From: JAUILA01 sp964563925
GTDB taxonomy: Bacteria; Bacteroidota; Bacteroidia; Cytophagales; Cyclobacteriaceae
Length of the DNA: 64,000 nt
Direction: 5' to 3'
Assembly: GCA_964563925.1 (NCBI GenBank)
Contig: CAZLZD010000010.1
Location: 34,337-98,336 of the forward strand
In this document: piece after piece, positions 35,383 to 44,181 of the stretch
How positions within the stretch are numbered: position 1 is the stretch's first letter
Layout: every line of letters begins with the position of its first letter
The notes under the pieces: generated by a model
The model's input: only the letters and a program-made list of their open reading frames with translations
What the model was told of the DNA's origin: nothing
Database searches by the model: none
Made by a program: the position numbers and the translations under genes

Positions 35383-35390
35383 TACTTTTG
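35383..35390 (+). promoter_or_regulatory. TAnnTTTG-type -7 element before class III aminotransferase
   Basis: TACTTTTG ends four bases before the ATG at 35395. This is an exact match to the -7 consensus, with no clear -33. The same tight placement is seen at 2813. Confidence 0.35.
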
Positions 35391-35394
35391 CAGT

Positions 35395-36579
35395 ATGTCT
35401 TCACGCAGGGATTTATTTTTAAAACAGATAGCCCAGACCACCACCACTCCCTTTTTGCTTGATATTGAAAAAGCAGAAGGCCTGTACCTCCACACCCGGG
35501 ACGGACGAACATATATGGACCTGATTTCCGGCATCGCTGTGAGCAACATCGGGCACCGCCACCCTTACGTGATCCGATCTATTCAGGAGCAGCTGGAAAA
35601 GCATCTGCATGTAATGGTGTACGGAGAATTCATACAGTCATCCTCAAATAAACTCGCCGAATTCCTTATTTCCATTCTTCCTGAAACGCTTAATTGCTGT
35701 TACTTCACCAATAGCGGCACGGAAGCGAACGAAGGCGCCTTAAAGCTGGCCAAGCGCGTGACCGGCCGGCGGGAACTCATATCGTTCCGGGGATCCTATC
35801 ATGGCAGTACCCATGGTTCATTGAGTGTGAGTGGCAATGAAACCAAAAAAGCCGCCTTCCGTCCGCTCCTGCCTGACGTTCGTTTTCTTCCGTTTAATGC
35901 TGTATCGGCACTGGAGCAGATTACCAAAAAAACTGCCGGTGTGATCATTGAGACGGTACAGGGTGATGCCGGGGTGAGAATTCCCTCGCCGGAATTTATG
36001 CGGGCCCTGCGCGAGCGATGTGACCAAACCGGTGCCATGCTTATCTTTGACGAAATTCAAACCGGGATCGGGCGAACCGGCAAGTGGTTCGCTTTCGAAC
36101 ATTTCGGCGTGGTGCCTGACATTCTCACTTCGGCCAAGGCCCTTGGGGGTGGCCTCCCGCTGGGCGCCTTTATCTCTTCGTACGAGCATATGCAAACCCT
36201 GACCGTTTCCCCTCCCCTTGGTCACATAACCACATTTGGCGGCAACCCCGTGTCCTGCGCAGCGGCAGTGGCCACCCTGGAGGTGATCAGGAAGGAAAAC
36301 CTGATCGAACAGGCCGAAGGAAAGGGTCAACTCTTCGAGTCACTCCTGCAACATGAACGCATCGTTGAGATCAGGCGCATAGGTCTGATGTTTGCTATTG
36401 AATTCAGGACGGCAGAAGAAGTCAGCCGGGTCGTTTCGTATTGCCTGGAGCACGGACTGGTCTGTTTTTGGTTTTTATCCAACCCGAACAGCTTTCGGAT
36501 TGCTCCTCCATTAAATATTACCACACAGGAAATAAAAAAAGCCTGCCAAATTATTCAGCAGGCTTTTAATAGTATTTAA
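35395..36579 (+). CDS. Class III PLP-dependent aminotransferase
   Basis: A 394-residue omega-aminotransferase of the ornithine / acetylornithine / 4-aminobutyrate group. D219 (IFDEIQTG) and the Schiff-base K248 (TSAKALGGGLPLG) are in place, as is the phosphate loop TNSGTEANEGALK. The substrate is uncertain; there are no arginine-synthesis genes beside it. The last coding bases contain a terminator-like inverted repeat, and the convergent wzc gene ends ten bases away. Confidence 0.93.
   Translation: MSSRRDLFLKQIAQTTTTPFLLDIEKAEGLYLHTRDGRTYMDLISGIAVSNIGHRHPYVIRSIQEQLEKHLHVMVYGEFIQSSSNKLAEFLISILPETLNCCYFTNSGTEANEGALKLAKRVTGRRELISFRGSYHGSTHGSLSVSGNETKKAAFRPLLPDVRFLPFNAVSALEQITKKTAGVIIETVQGDAGVRIPSPEFMRALRERCDQTGAMLIFDEIQTGIGRTGKWFAFEHFGVVPDILTSAKALGGGLPLGAFISSYEHMQTLTVSPPLGHITTFGGNPVSCAAAVATLEVIRKENLIEQAEGKGQLFESLLQHERIVEIRRIGLMFAIEFRTAEEVSRVVSYCLEHGLVCFWFLSNPNSFRIAPPLNITTQEIKKACQIIQQAFNSI
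36537..36567. terminator. Terminator-like hairpin inside the 3' end of the aminotransferase gene
   Basis: AAAAGCCTGC (36537-36546) pairs with GCAGGCTTTT (36558-36567) across eleven bases. It lies wholly within the coding sequence, ten bases before the stop codon, and would work in both directions. The wzc transcript from the other side would meet it about 23 bases after its stop. Confidence 0.7.
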
Positions 36580-36589
36580 GACAGGTCTC

Positions 36590-38965
36590 TCACCGCGAAG
36601 CCGGAGCGGTAGCGGTAGCTTTTTTGGCCTTAACCTCACGGTAATAGCCATACCCTTTGAATGATTTACCGGATGCATCCGGGGTTACATCATTAAGGGC
36701 TACCACGAGGTTCTTCATGGTACCTTCCCGCTTCATCTTATTGATGGAATGAATCTCTCCTTTTTTGCTGTATTTCAGCCTGAGGACATACAGGTTAAGA
36801 TCTGTATACCTGCTGATTAGCAGAGAATCACTCACCAGATCGGTGGGAGCGTTGTCAATGATGACAAAATCATAGTTTGCCCTTCCCCACTGAAGCAACT
36901 GATCGAGGGGCCCGTTGTTGATCAATTCGGCCGGGTACATCGGAATCGGTCCGGCTGGAATAAAATCAAGGCCTTTCACACGGGTCGGAGTAATTACCTC
37001 CTGAACCGAATGCTTGTTATTGAGGTAGGTGCTGAGCCCCTTGTCATTCTTCATTTGCATGACCTTGTGCATCCTGGGCTTACGCATATCTGCATCGATA
37101 AGCAGAACCCGCTTGTTGTTTATGGCAAGGATGGAAGAGAGGTTACTGCTCACAAAGGTCTTACCTTCACGAACATACATGGAGTTGACCCCAATGACAT
37201 TCAGGTCCTGTGATTTGAGCATGTATTGCAGGTTGGTACGTAACCCCCTGAATGATTCGGTAATCGCTGCCTGCGGATATACCACCACCGGCAATTCCTC
37301 CTTGAACTTGCTGTGCACCAACTGTCCGGCAATCTTAACCGCCAGCATGGATTCTGCTTCCGGTACAGACGCAATTCGCTGATCCAGACGATCCACGATA
37401 AACAACAGGGCCGCAGGGATTCCCATGCCCATCAGCAACCCGATCATGATCCACTGGAACCGGGCCGGGCCCGTTTGAAGAGCGGTTTCCATACGCGCCG
37501 GATCCAGTACCTGTGCATCCGGATTATTCGATGCCTTGGCAATACCTACTTCGGCACGACGCTGAAGCAAGTAGGTATACAGTTCATTATTCAGTTCGTA
37601 ATTCCTTTCGATATTCACCAGCTGTTGCTCCTTCTCCGGCAGACTGGAAAGCTGTCGGCTGATCTGCGCCTTCTGGGCAAGCAGGTTATTCAGTTCACTC
37701 CGGGTATTTGACAGCAGGTTATCAATATTCTCTTCCAGTACGTTCTTGGTGTAATTAATTTCCTTTTCCAGGGTCACCAGTTGAGGATTATTCTCCTGTA
37801 CGGTATACGACAGAACTTCCCGTCTCGCATTCAGATCAGACAGTTTCTCCACCAGGTTCTGGAGAGACTGATCAGTAATTCCCACCACCGAAGGCGCCAC
37901 CATATTGTCCAGATCGGCATTGGCAAGGTAATTCTGCAGGTTTGTATAATAATCAAGCCTCAACCGGGTCATGCGTTCATTCTTCTCAATCTCCTCTGCC
38001 TTGTCAGCCACATTGGTCGCCTGCTGACTCAGGTTGACAATCCCGCTCTGCGACCGGTATTCCGTGTAATCACGGCCGGATGATTCCAGCTGATCCGTTA
38101 TGGTAGCGATCTGATTGTCAATAAAATTGGATGTCTTGTTGGCAATACGGTTTTTCTCATCCAGTCCGAACTGGATATATACATCAGACAGTTCATTCAG
38201 ATAATGAACAGCCCGGGCAGGTTTATCGGTGCGGAACACTAAATTAAGCAACCTTGATTCCTCACCATCCAGCATAACATTCATGTTATTGCGGTAATTC
38301 AGGGCAAGAAGGCTAAGGTTATTGAACATGAGGGAATACTCCCGGTCGGGTTCAGGTGACCGTCCTTCAATTCGCTCCAGGGTAAAGCTGAAATATTCAT
38401 TCTCAAATTTCTCCCCGATCGGAACCCGGTTCGAAAATTTGATCTCCACCTGCCTCCCGTTCACCATGGTTTCTGCCTCGCAGCTGATTTCTACCGTGGA
38501 TGTATTAACCAGGCGTACAATGATGGGTACCTGCTTAACCTGGGCAAATCCTTCGGGAAGAACTACCCTGAAGGGTTCCTTCATGTACATGTCATTCCAT
38601 CTCCACAAATCGTCTTTTTCCTTCCAGGTGTAAATCCACCCGAGGTTTTCGATGGTTTTAAGGTTAAGGGAGAATGCCTTGATGATACCGATCTGATTAA
38701 TAACACTTCGCTGGTTATTATCCCGGCGGGAATTCACTTCAAATATATCAGACATTTCCGTATCTGATTCCCGAGGGTTGATCAGCAGGGTCGTGGAAAT
38801 TTCGTACTTGACCTTCATATAATGAAAAGCAAATACGGCCATGAGCACCCCGAGCACACCACCGGCGGCTATCCAGTACCAGTTTTTCAATAAACGGCTC
38901 AAAAGCCGGTTATTTCCGGAATCCGGAGTGGGAGTCGATGATTTGATATGTCCGTTATTGTTCAC
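36590..38965 (-). CDS. wzc: Wzc-type polysaccharide co-polymerase / tyrosine autokinase
   Basis: A 791-residue inner-membrane protein that controls polymerisation and export of surface polysaccharide. It has a transmembrane helix (about 30-48), a Wzz domain and long coiled coil (about 50-500), a second helix (about 504-524) and a cytoplasmic BY-kinase domain. Walker A' (LLIDADMRKP, 621-630) and Walker B (VIIDN, 701-705) are normal. Walker A is altered: the usual GEGKT reads R599-E-G-K602-T. The C-terminal tyrosine cluster is short (GYGYY). It is last in the locus, 12 bases after wza. Confidence 0.94.
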   Translation of the reverse strand: MNNNGHIKSSTPTPDSGNNRLLSRLLKNWYWIAAGGVLGVLMAVFAFHYMKVKYEISTTLLINPRESDTEMSDIFEVNSRRDNNQRSVINQIGIIKAFSLNLKTIENLGWIYTWKEKDDLWRWNDMYMKEPFRVVLPEGFAQVKQVPIIVRLVNTSTVEISCEAETMVNGRQVEIKFSNRVPIGEKFENEYFSFTLERIEGRSPEPDREYSLMFNNLSLLALNYRNNMNVMLDGEESRLLNLVFRTDKPARAVHYLNELSDVYIQFGLDEKNRIANKTSNFIDNQIATITDQLESSGRDYTEYRSQSGIVNLSQQATNVADKAEEIEKNERMTRLRLDYYTNLQNYLANADLDNMVAPSVVGITDQSLQNLVEKLSDLNARREVLSYTVQENNPQLVTLEKEINYTKNVLEENIDNLLSNTRSELNNLLAQKAQISRQLSSLPEKEQQLVNIERNYELNNELYTYLLQRRAEVGIAKASNNPDAQVLDPARMETALQTGPARFQWIMIGLLMGMGIPAALLFIVDRLDQRIASVPEAESMLAVKIAGQLVHSKFKEELPVVVYPQAAITESFRGLRTNLQYMLKSQDLNVIGVNSMYVREGKTFVSSNLSSILAINNKRVLLIDADMRKPRMHKVMQMKNDKGLSTYLNNKHSVQEVITPTRVKGLDFIPAGPIPMYPAELINNGPLDQLLQWGRANYDFVIIDNAPTDLVSDSLLISRYTDLNLYVLRLKYSKKGEIHSINKMKREGTMKNLVVALNDVTPDASGKSFKGYGYYREVKAKKATATAPASR

Positions 38966-38977
38966 CAGTATCAGGTT

Positions 38978-39766
38978 TTATAATTCTATTACATTGATTA
39001 GCAGCAATGCGGTGGAGGCTGCCGCAAGGACCAGCGTAATTGCCGGCGCTTTCAGGGGAAGATTCTTATTCTTCGCCGGAGAAACGGTAATGATATCATT
39101 GGGCAACGTGAAGAATGCTTCCGAACTGATGGCTGATTCATCCTGGAGATCCAGTACAAAGACCTTATCCCCGTTAGCCGTGGGCCGGATGACCTTGACC
39201 TCGTTCAGGTTGGCGAAATTGGTAAATCCTCCTGCTGTACTCAACGCATCCAGAATGGTGAATTCACTGTTGTAATTGAAATACACCCCAGGCTGGTTCA
39301 CCTCTCCGATGACCGTGACTTTGTAGTTAAGGAGTCTTACTTTCACCGACATTTCGCGCAAGAATTCCCTTGCCTTTGCCTCCACTGCCCTTTCGGTCTC
39401 CGCCAGCGTGGTCCCTCCCACATCCACCTTACCGATGACCGGTAATGTGAGCGTACCATCTGAAGCCACTTCAAACCCATACACGTATTGTCCTTGCAAG
39501 TTACTGTACACCTGAACCGCACCGTTCTGAATTCCTGCCTGGGCCGGATTATAGATACGGTTCAGCTCTTCGTCTGCCGTCACAATACTTACAAATAAAT
39601 TATCTCCGGATTTCACCACGTATTTGGGCGGATCCTTACGGATAATATCTGAACCGTCCAGTTCCCTTAAGACATCAAGATTCTTGTAGGATCGGCACGA
39701 GCCAAGGAAAACGATGACCGACAATAGACAGACTAATTTAAATAGTTGGTTTGATGATTGATTCAT
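38978..39766 (-). CDS. wza: Wza-like polysaccharide export lipoprotein
   Basis: A 262-residue lipoprotein (FLGSC, C24) of the outer-membrane polysaccharide export family. It has the Poly_export domain (YVVKSGDNLFVSIV and onward, about 48-145), an SLBB-type domain (VTVIGEVNQPGVYF, about 150-225) and a hydrophobic C-terminal helix (about 242-260) typical of Bacteroidota versions. It should form the exit channel above Wzc. Confidence 0.94.
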   Translation of the reverse strand: MNQSSNQLFKLVCLLSVIVFLGSCRSYKNLDVLRELDGSDIIRKDPPKYVVKSGDNLFVSIVTADEELNRIYNPAQAGIQNGAVQVYSNLQGQYVYGFEVASDGTLTLPVIGKVDVGGTTLAETERAVEAKAREFLREMSVKVRLLNYKVTVIGEVNQPGVYFNYNSEFTILDALSTAGGFTNFANLNEVKVIRPTANGDKVFVLDLQDESAISSEAFFTLPNDIITVSPAKNKNLPLKAPAITLVLAAASTALLLINVIEL

Positions 39767-39769
39767 GGT

Positions 39770-40840
39770 TTACGATTCAGAGATTTCTTTCGAATAAGTT
39801 CCTATTAATTGTTCGTTTTTTCTACGGAATATAAGCAAATGCCTGTTATCATCCACGATAATATATTCTTCCATTCCTTCAATAATAACTTGTTTGTCCA
39901 TTGGGACACGAATAAGGCAATCGCTGGTGTCATAAAGGCGTGTATTTGAAGGAACCAGGCTGTTTCCGTGCTGATCTTTCTTTTCCTGTTGCCAGAGCGA
40001 TCCCCAGGTCCCAAGGTCGGACCATCCACAATCAGCACGCGCCACAAAGATATTATTTGCCTGCTCAAGTATACCATAATCTATAGAGATGTTTGGTGCC
40101 TGTTCATAGGTTTGCTGCAATGCCTTATCCTTATGGCTGTTAACGTACAGATTGGCAAAAAGGGTATGTAATCCGGGCAGATATTTGCCAAAGGCATCGA
40201 TGATCGTACTGGTTTTCCAGAGGAATATTCCCGCATTCCAGAGATATTCGCCGCTTGTAACATACTTGACCGCAGTTTGGACATCAGGCTTTTCCCGGAA
40301 TTGTTTGACCGGAACGATTTCGTCACCATCAAACCCGGAAGTCTGAATATAACCGTACCCCGTCTCAGGCCGGTCCGGTGTAATGCCCAGCGTAAGCAGC
40401 GCGTCTTCATGGGAAGTGAGCCAGCGGAGAGACTGGGAGATGATCCGCAGAAAATCGTCCGGTCTGCTCACAAAATGGTCTGCCGGACTCACAATCATCA
40501 TCCCTTCAGGATCCTTTTCATTTATTTCGTGGGCCGCGTAGGCTATACACGGAGCAGTATTTCGCCTCATGGGCTCCGCCAGGATATTTTCAGGGGGTAT
40601 ATCCGGCTCCTGTTCACGCACCAGGTCTGTGTACTTTTCAGAGGTTACCACATACACATTCTCTGCCGGCACGAGGTCCCGGAAGCGGTCTGCGGTTGCC
40701 TGGAAAAGGGTCCGGCCCGTTCCGAGGATGTCGTGAAATTGTTTTGGATGATCGGGTGTACTCATGGGCCAGAAGCGTGAGCCAATCCCGCCTGCCATAA
40801 TCACCAGGTGGATATGTTTCAGGGGTAAATCAGAATGCAT
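39770..40840 (-). CDS. manC: Mannose-1-phosphate guanylyltransferase
   Basis: A 356-residue nucleotidyltransferase that makes GDP-mannose from mannose-1-phosphate and GTP. The pyrophosphorylase loop MAGGIGSRFWPMSTPDHPKQF begins at residue 14 and matches the family. It lacks the isomerase half of bifunctional ManC proteins. The product feeds Gmd and Fcl of the same locus. I use the ATG at 40840; an in-frame TTG at 40861 is possible. The start overlaps the end of the WcaJ-type gene. Confidence 0.95.
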   Translation of the reverse strand: MHSDLPLKHIHLVIMAGGIGSRFWPMSTPDHPKQFHDILGTGRTLFQATADRFRDLVPAENVYVVTSEKYTDLVREQEPDIPPENILAEPMRRNTAPCIAYAAHEINEKDPEGMMIVSPADHFVSRPDDFLRIISQSLRWLTSHEDALLTLGITPDRPETGYGYIQTSGFDGDEIVPVKQFREKPDVQTAVKYVTSGEYLWNAGIFLWKTSTIIDAFGKYLPGLHTLFANLYVNSHKDKALQQTYEQAPNISIDYGILEQANNIFVARADCGWSDLGTWGSLWQQEKKDQHGNSLVPSNTRLYDTSDCLIRVPMDKQVIIEGMEEYIIVDDNRHLLIFRRKNEQLIGTYSKEISES

Positions 40841-42197
40841 TTTTTCGAACTTTGGCACCAAAGAAGGTGAGTAATATTATGTAAATATCCAGAAAAAACG
40901 TCCAGTTTTCCACATACCATATATCGTGCAGGGTGCGGCCCATGTACTGAAGTTTGGTTTCGGTCGGTCCCCGCCAGCCGTTAACCTGTGCCCAGCCGGT
41001 GATTCCCGGTTTGATATAGTGCCGGATCATATAATGCCCCATTTTCTCCTGAAGCTGACGATTGAGATAGACCCTGTGAGGGCGAGGTCCGACCAGCGAC
41101 ATCTCATTATTCAGGACATTGATCAATTGCGGAAGTTCATCCAGGTTATATTTTCGAAGAAAACGGCCCACACTCGTCACACGCGGATCATTTCTTTTCG
41201 TGCTTCGTTTTCCCGAAGATTCATCATCACTGTTCACCATCGAGCGGAATTTATACAGGGAAAACGGCCGGTTGTTCACTCCCAGGCGTATCGGGCGGTA
41301 GAAAACAGGCCCCCGGCTGTCTATCTTGATCGCCACCGCTATGATCAGGAACAAGGGCAGAAGCATCACCAGGCCTACCGAGGTGCAGATCAGGTCAAAT
41401 GCACGCTTCCAGAAACGGTTGTTATACTGGTCCAGTGGAATTTCACGCAATGTCAGTGTAGGGACGTTGCCAAGCAACTGGACCTTAAAATTCTTCTCGA
41501 TATTCTCCTGGAAAAAAGGAACAATCCGTGGCCTGACTCCCATCTTTTCAGAAACCTTGACCATCTGCTGAATTACCTTCTTCTCGGTCATGGGCACCGA
41601 GATGATCGCCTCATTAAAAGGCTGCTCCTCATAAATTTTCACAAAGTCATCAATACTTCCTGCCACCACACCATTCAATCGCGGAGGATTTTGCTCGTCA
41701 AGAATTCCGATCGGCTGGTACCCCAGGTAGGTATTCTTACGGAAATAATTGTAAATACCGTGCCCGATTTTGTTATTTCCGATGATCACGAACGGACTCA
41801 TATTCTTTTCATTGGTGATCCGGAGAAAATAAAACAGGCAGACGGCAAGGATGATCTTAATGGTGTAAAACAACATAGCCGTACCAAAAAACACCGCTCG
41901 CGAAGCCGAGTCAAAATTGAGGAAAAGGATTAAAATCGCCGCAAGGGAGAGGAACGTGACAAATTTCTGGCTCTGTACCTTCACCAGCGTAAGCAGCTTG
42001 ATTTTCAAGTACTTAAAATCGTCAATATAGATGAGATACGTAATGAACCAGCTACCCAACAATACATACAGGAGGTTTTGAACAGGCCATATGGTATAGT
42101 CTGTCCCATACCTGATGAGGGAGATCAGCGATACACTGGTCACGATCAACATCAGATCAAGCAGAAGAAATAATAGTAGTAGATTCCTCGTTCTCAT
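40830..42197 (-). CDS. WcaJ/WbaP-type polyprenyl glycosylphosphotransferase
   Basis: A 455-residue polytopic initiating transferase that puts the first sugar phosphate on undecaprenyl phosphate. Four or five N-terminal helices and a CoA-binding-like domain (FVIIGNNKIG) precede the catalytic part. The catalytic part (about 262-455) has KRAFDLICTSVGL, GPVFYRPIRLG, the LYKFRSM block, LDELPQLINVL and the signature LVGPRP. The initiating sugar (glucose, galactose or fucosamine-like) cannot be told. An 88-base spacer separates it from the WecG-like gene upstream and could hold an internal promoter. Confidence 0.94.
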   Translation of the reverse strand: MRTRNLLLLFLLLDLMLIVTSVSLISLIRYGTDYTIWPVQNLLYVLLGSWFITYLIYIDDFKYLKIKLLTLVKVQSQKFVTFLSLAAILILFLNFDSASRAVFFGTAMLFYTIKIILAVCLFYFLRITNEKNMSPFVIIGNNKIGHGIYNYFRKNTYLGYQPIGILDEQNPPRLNGVVAGSIDDFVKIYEEQPFNEAIISVPMTEKKVIQQMVKVSEKMGVRPRIVPFFQENIEKNFKVQLLGNVPTLTLREIPLDQYNNRFWKRAFDLICTSVGLVMLLPLFLIIAVAIKIDSRGPVFYRPIRLGVNNRPFSLYKFRSMVNSDDESSGKRSTKRNDPRVTSVGRFLRKYNLDELPQLINVLNNEMSLVGPRPHRVYLNRQLQEKMGHYMIRHYIKPGITGWAQVNGWRGPTETKLQYMGRTLHDIWYVENWTFFLDIYIILLTFFGAKVRKNAF

Positions 42198-42285
42198 TTA
42201 TTAAAGGCCAACCTTACACATCCGATTGCACCTGTTTATACTGTTAATCATCAATAAGTTACCGCCATTCTTCATAATTTTTACT

Positions 42286-43020
42286 TTACCTCTCCGTGTA
42301 AGTATTTGACAAGAAGAACTTAATAGTGTTCCAATATTTAGGACCAAGCCGTTTCGGCTCACTAATCAGCCTCCAGAGCCATCTGAGCCCAATTTTCTTA
42401 ACCCACTCCGGACTCTTCGCAATATCACCTGAAAGATAATCAAAGACACCCCCGACACCTAAAAACACTCCTTTGTTCAGCCTGGTAACATGGGACCGAA
42501 GTAAATAATCCTGTTTCGGGCTACTCAGGCCGACCCAGATCAGATCGGGGCCCAGGGCATTAATTTCTTCCATCTCTTCCTTAAGCACATGACCATTGCG
42601 AAAGGCTTCCGCCGAAATAAAATCCGGGGAACGGTACCCTAAAACACGCGCTTTCGGAAAATCATTTTCTATTCGTTCCTTTATTCTTGAAAGTTTCTCC
42701 GGGGTACTTCCCAAAAAGTAATGGGATAAACGTGAGTCTGATAACAGTTGCTTACACAACCAATACCCTGAAACCGTACTCACCCTGTTAAATCCCTGCC
42801 GGCGTGCTGCGATCTGTGAGGGCTTGCCATCAGGAAGTGTGAGAATTGCCTGATTGAGAATATCGCGCAGCTCTTCATTCTTATATGCCAGGGCAACCAC
42901 TGAGCTGTCCGGAAAGGAGATATACCCAGGCCGGGTAAAATCATACTGATATAAATTCACCAGCGCGTCATCCATATTGACGGCAGAAAAACGTACTCCG
43001 TAAAAATAGAAATACTCCAT
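42286..43020 (-). CDS. WecG/TagA/CpsF family glycosyltransferase (GT26)
   Basis: A 244-residue GT26 enzyme. It shows SFPDSSVVALAYKNEE, the LPDGKPSQIAARR block with the catalytic Asp, YFLGSTPEKL and the GLSSPKQDYL motif. Relatives transfer N-acetylmannosamine or its uronic acid to a polyprenyl-linked acceptor. It is one base upstream of no other gene: its start is followed upstream by the acyltransferase stop at 43022, so it is part of the tight run. Confidence 0.93.
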   Translation of the reverse strand: MEYFYFYGVRFSAVNMDDALVNLYQYDFTRPGYISFPDSSVVALAYKNEELRDILNQAILTLPDGKPSQIAARRQGFNRVSTVSGYWLCKQLLSDSRLSHYFLGSTPEKLSRIKERIENDFPKARVLGYRSPDFISAEAFRNGHVLKEEMEEINALGPDLIWVGLSSPKQDYLLRSHVTRLNKGVFLGVGGVFDYLSGDIAKSPEWVKKIGLRWLWRLISEPKRLGPKYWNTIKFFLSNTYTER

Positions 43021-43021
43021 A

Positions 43022-43591
43022 CTATACGTTTTTTACGAATTTTGCGGGGTTTCCGGCCCAGATTTCACGGGAAGGCACCTGCCCGGAGACCACGCTCCCG
43101 GCCCCGATAATGGCTCCTTCCCCAATGGAGGTACCTTTCAGGATGATGGTACCGCCGCCAATAAAGACATTCGCTCCGATTTGGACCGGCCGGGTGGTAT
43201 AGGATTCATTCGGGTTCAGTGCACGTTGCTCAGGATTCAACGGGTGAAAATCAGAATCCCAGATCCTGCAACTGCCACCGATCATGACATTATCACCTAT
43301 TTCAATTGATTCGGCGCAATAAATAGCTGAATTACTCATTTTGAAGTTATCTCCGGCCACAAATCGTGCCCCTTTTTTAACAATCAGCGAACTGCGCGTA
43401 TCACCCCCAATAATATTTTTTAGTGCGTGGGAATTGATCTTACCTCCCGTTCCAAAGCGGATTTCCCCCTTATTGTATACATACAGAAATCCGTCCACCT
43501 TCAATCCCTGGTGGTGCACTTTGTTGACTGACATCCATATCTGGTTGAACAGGGAATACATTCCAAAATAAAGCGAGCGAAGGATTTTCAT
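43022..43591 (-). CDS. Hexapeptide-repeat acyltransferase
   Basis: A 189-residue left-handed beta-helix protein. Hexapeptide turns are visible from about residue 70 on (IEIGDNVMIGGSCRI, VQIGANVFIGGGTIILKG, GEGAIIGAGSVVSG). The His and Asn typical of acetyl-CoA-dependent sugar O-acetyltransferases are partly conserved (DSDFHPL). It probably acetylates a sugar of the repeat unit. The start overlaps the previous gene's stop by four bases. Confidence 0.88.
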   Translation of the reverse strand: MKILRSLYFGMYSLFNQIWMSVNKVHHQGLKVDGFLYVYNKGEIRFGTGGKINSHALKNIIGGDTRSSLIVKKGARFVAGDNFKMSNSAIYCAESIEIGDNVMIGGSCRIWDSDFHPLNPEQRALNPNESYTTRPVQIGANVFIGGGTIILKGTSIGEGAIIGAGSVVSGQVPSREIWAGNPAKFVKNV

Positions 43592-44181
43592 GATTGTTTA
43601 CCCTTTAAATGGTCCAAATCTCCTTCCTGTAACCGGTCGGCCGGCTCAAAAAGTGTTTCTTCATGAACGAGCGCCTCCTCCAGCGTAAAACGATTTTTAA
43701 CCACCTTTGCCGGGGCCCCTGCAACAATCACGTAGGGAGGAACATTCTTAGTCACCAGGCTGCCCGCTGCCACAATCGCCCCACGTGCGATGGTAATTCC
43801 CTTTAAGACAATAACATTGGAACCAACCCACACATCATCACCAATGAATACGGGTTGATCATTTTCAGGCTGTTTATCCCGGTTATCCTTAATATAGATA
43901 CCGGGCCTGCTGAAATTATGATCTCCGGTGGAGATGGTTACCCCGGGGCCGAACATTACCTTGTTACCAATCGTAATTTCGCTGTCCGACGAGATGAACA
44001 TCGCCCTTGGGCCAATGTACACATCATTTCCTAATGAAATATTCTCATAATGAAAATACGAATCACCGGGGAAAAACCGGACATGTTTGCCCGCCTTCTT
44101 CCAGCTGGAGTGAAGCATAATGATCTGTACTCCCCTGTAGATGCGGCTAATGTGTTGGAATAATCTGGCCAATATCCTCAT
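43588..44181 (-). CDS. Hexapeptide-repeat acyltransferase
   Basis: A 197-residue left-handed beta-helix acyltransferase of the WcaF / maltose-acetyltransferase type. Hexapeptides run from about 47 to 160 (ISLGNDVYIGPRAMF, ITIGNKVMFGPGVTI, VFIGDDVWVGSNVIVLKG, IARGAIVAAGSLV). The catalytic His is in STGDHNFS. It overlaps the neighbouring genes by four bases on both sides, so it is surely co-translated with them. Confidence 0.9.
   Translation of the reverse strand: MRILARLFQHISRIYRGVQIIMLHSSWKKAGKHVRFFPGDSYFHYENISLGNDVYIGPRAMFISSDSEITIGNKVMFGPGVTISTGDHNFSRPGIYIKDNRDKQPENDQPVFIGDDVWVGSNVIVLKGITIARGAIVAAGSLVTKNVPPYVIVAGAPAKVVKNRFTLEEALVHEETLFEPADRLQEGDLDHLKGKQS

Noticed and set aside
40926..41933. 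Long plus-strand open frame (335 codons)
   Set aside because: It lies antisense inside the WcaJ-type gene, is rich in His, Arg and Gln with no recognisable motif, and the minus-strand gene is complete and well conserved.
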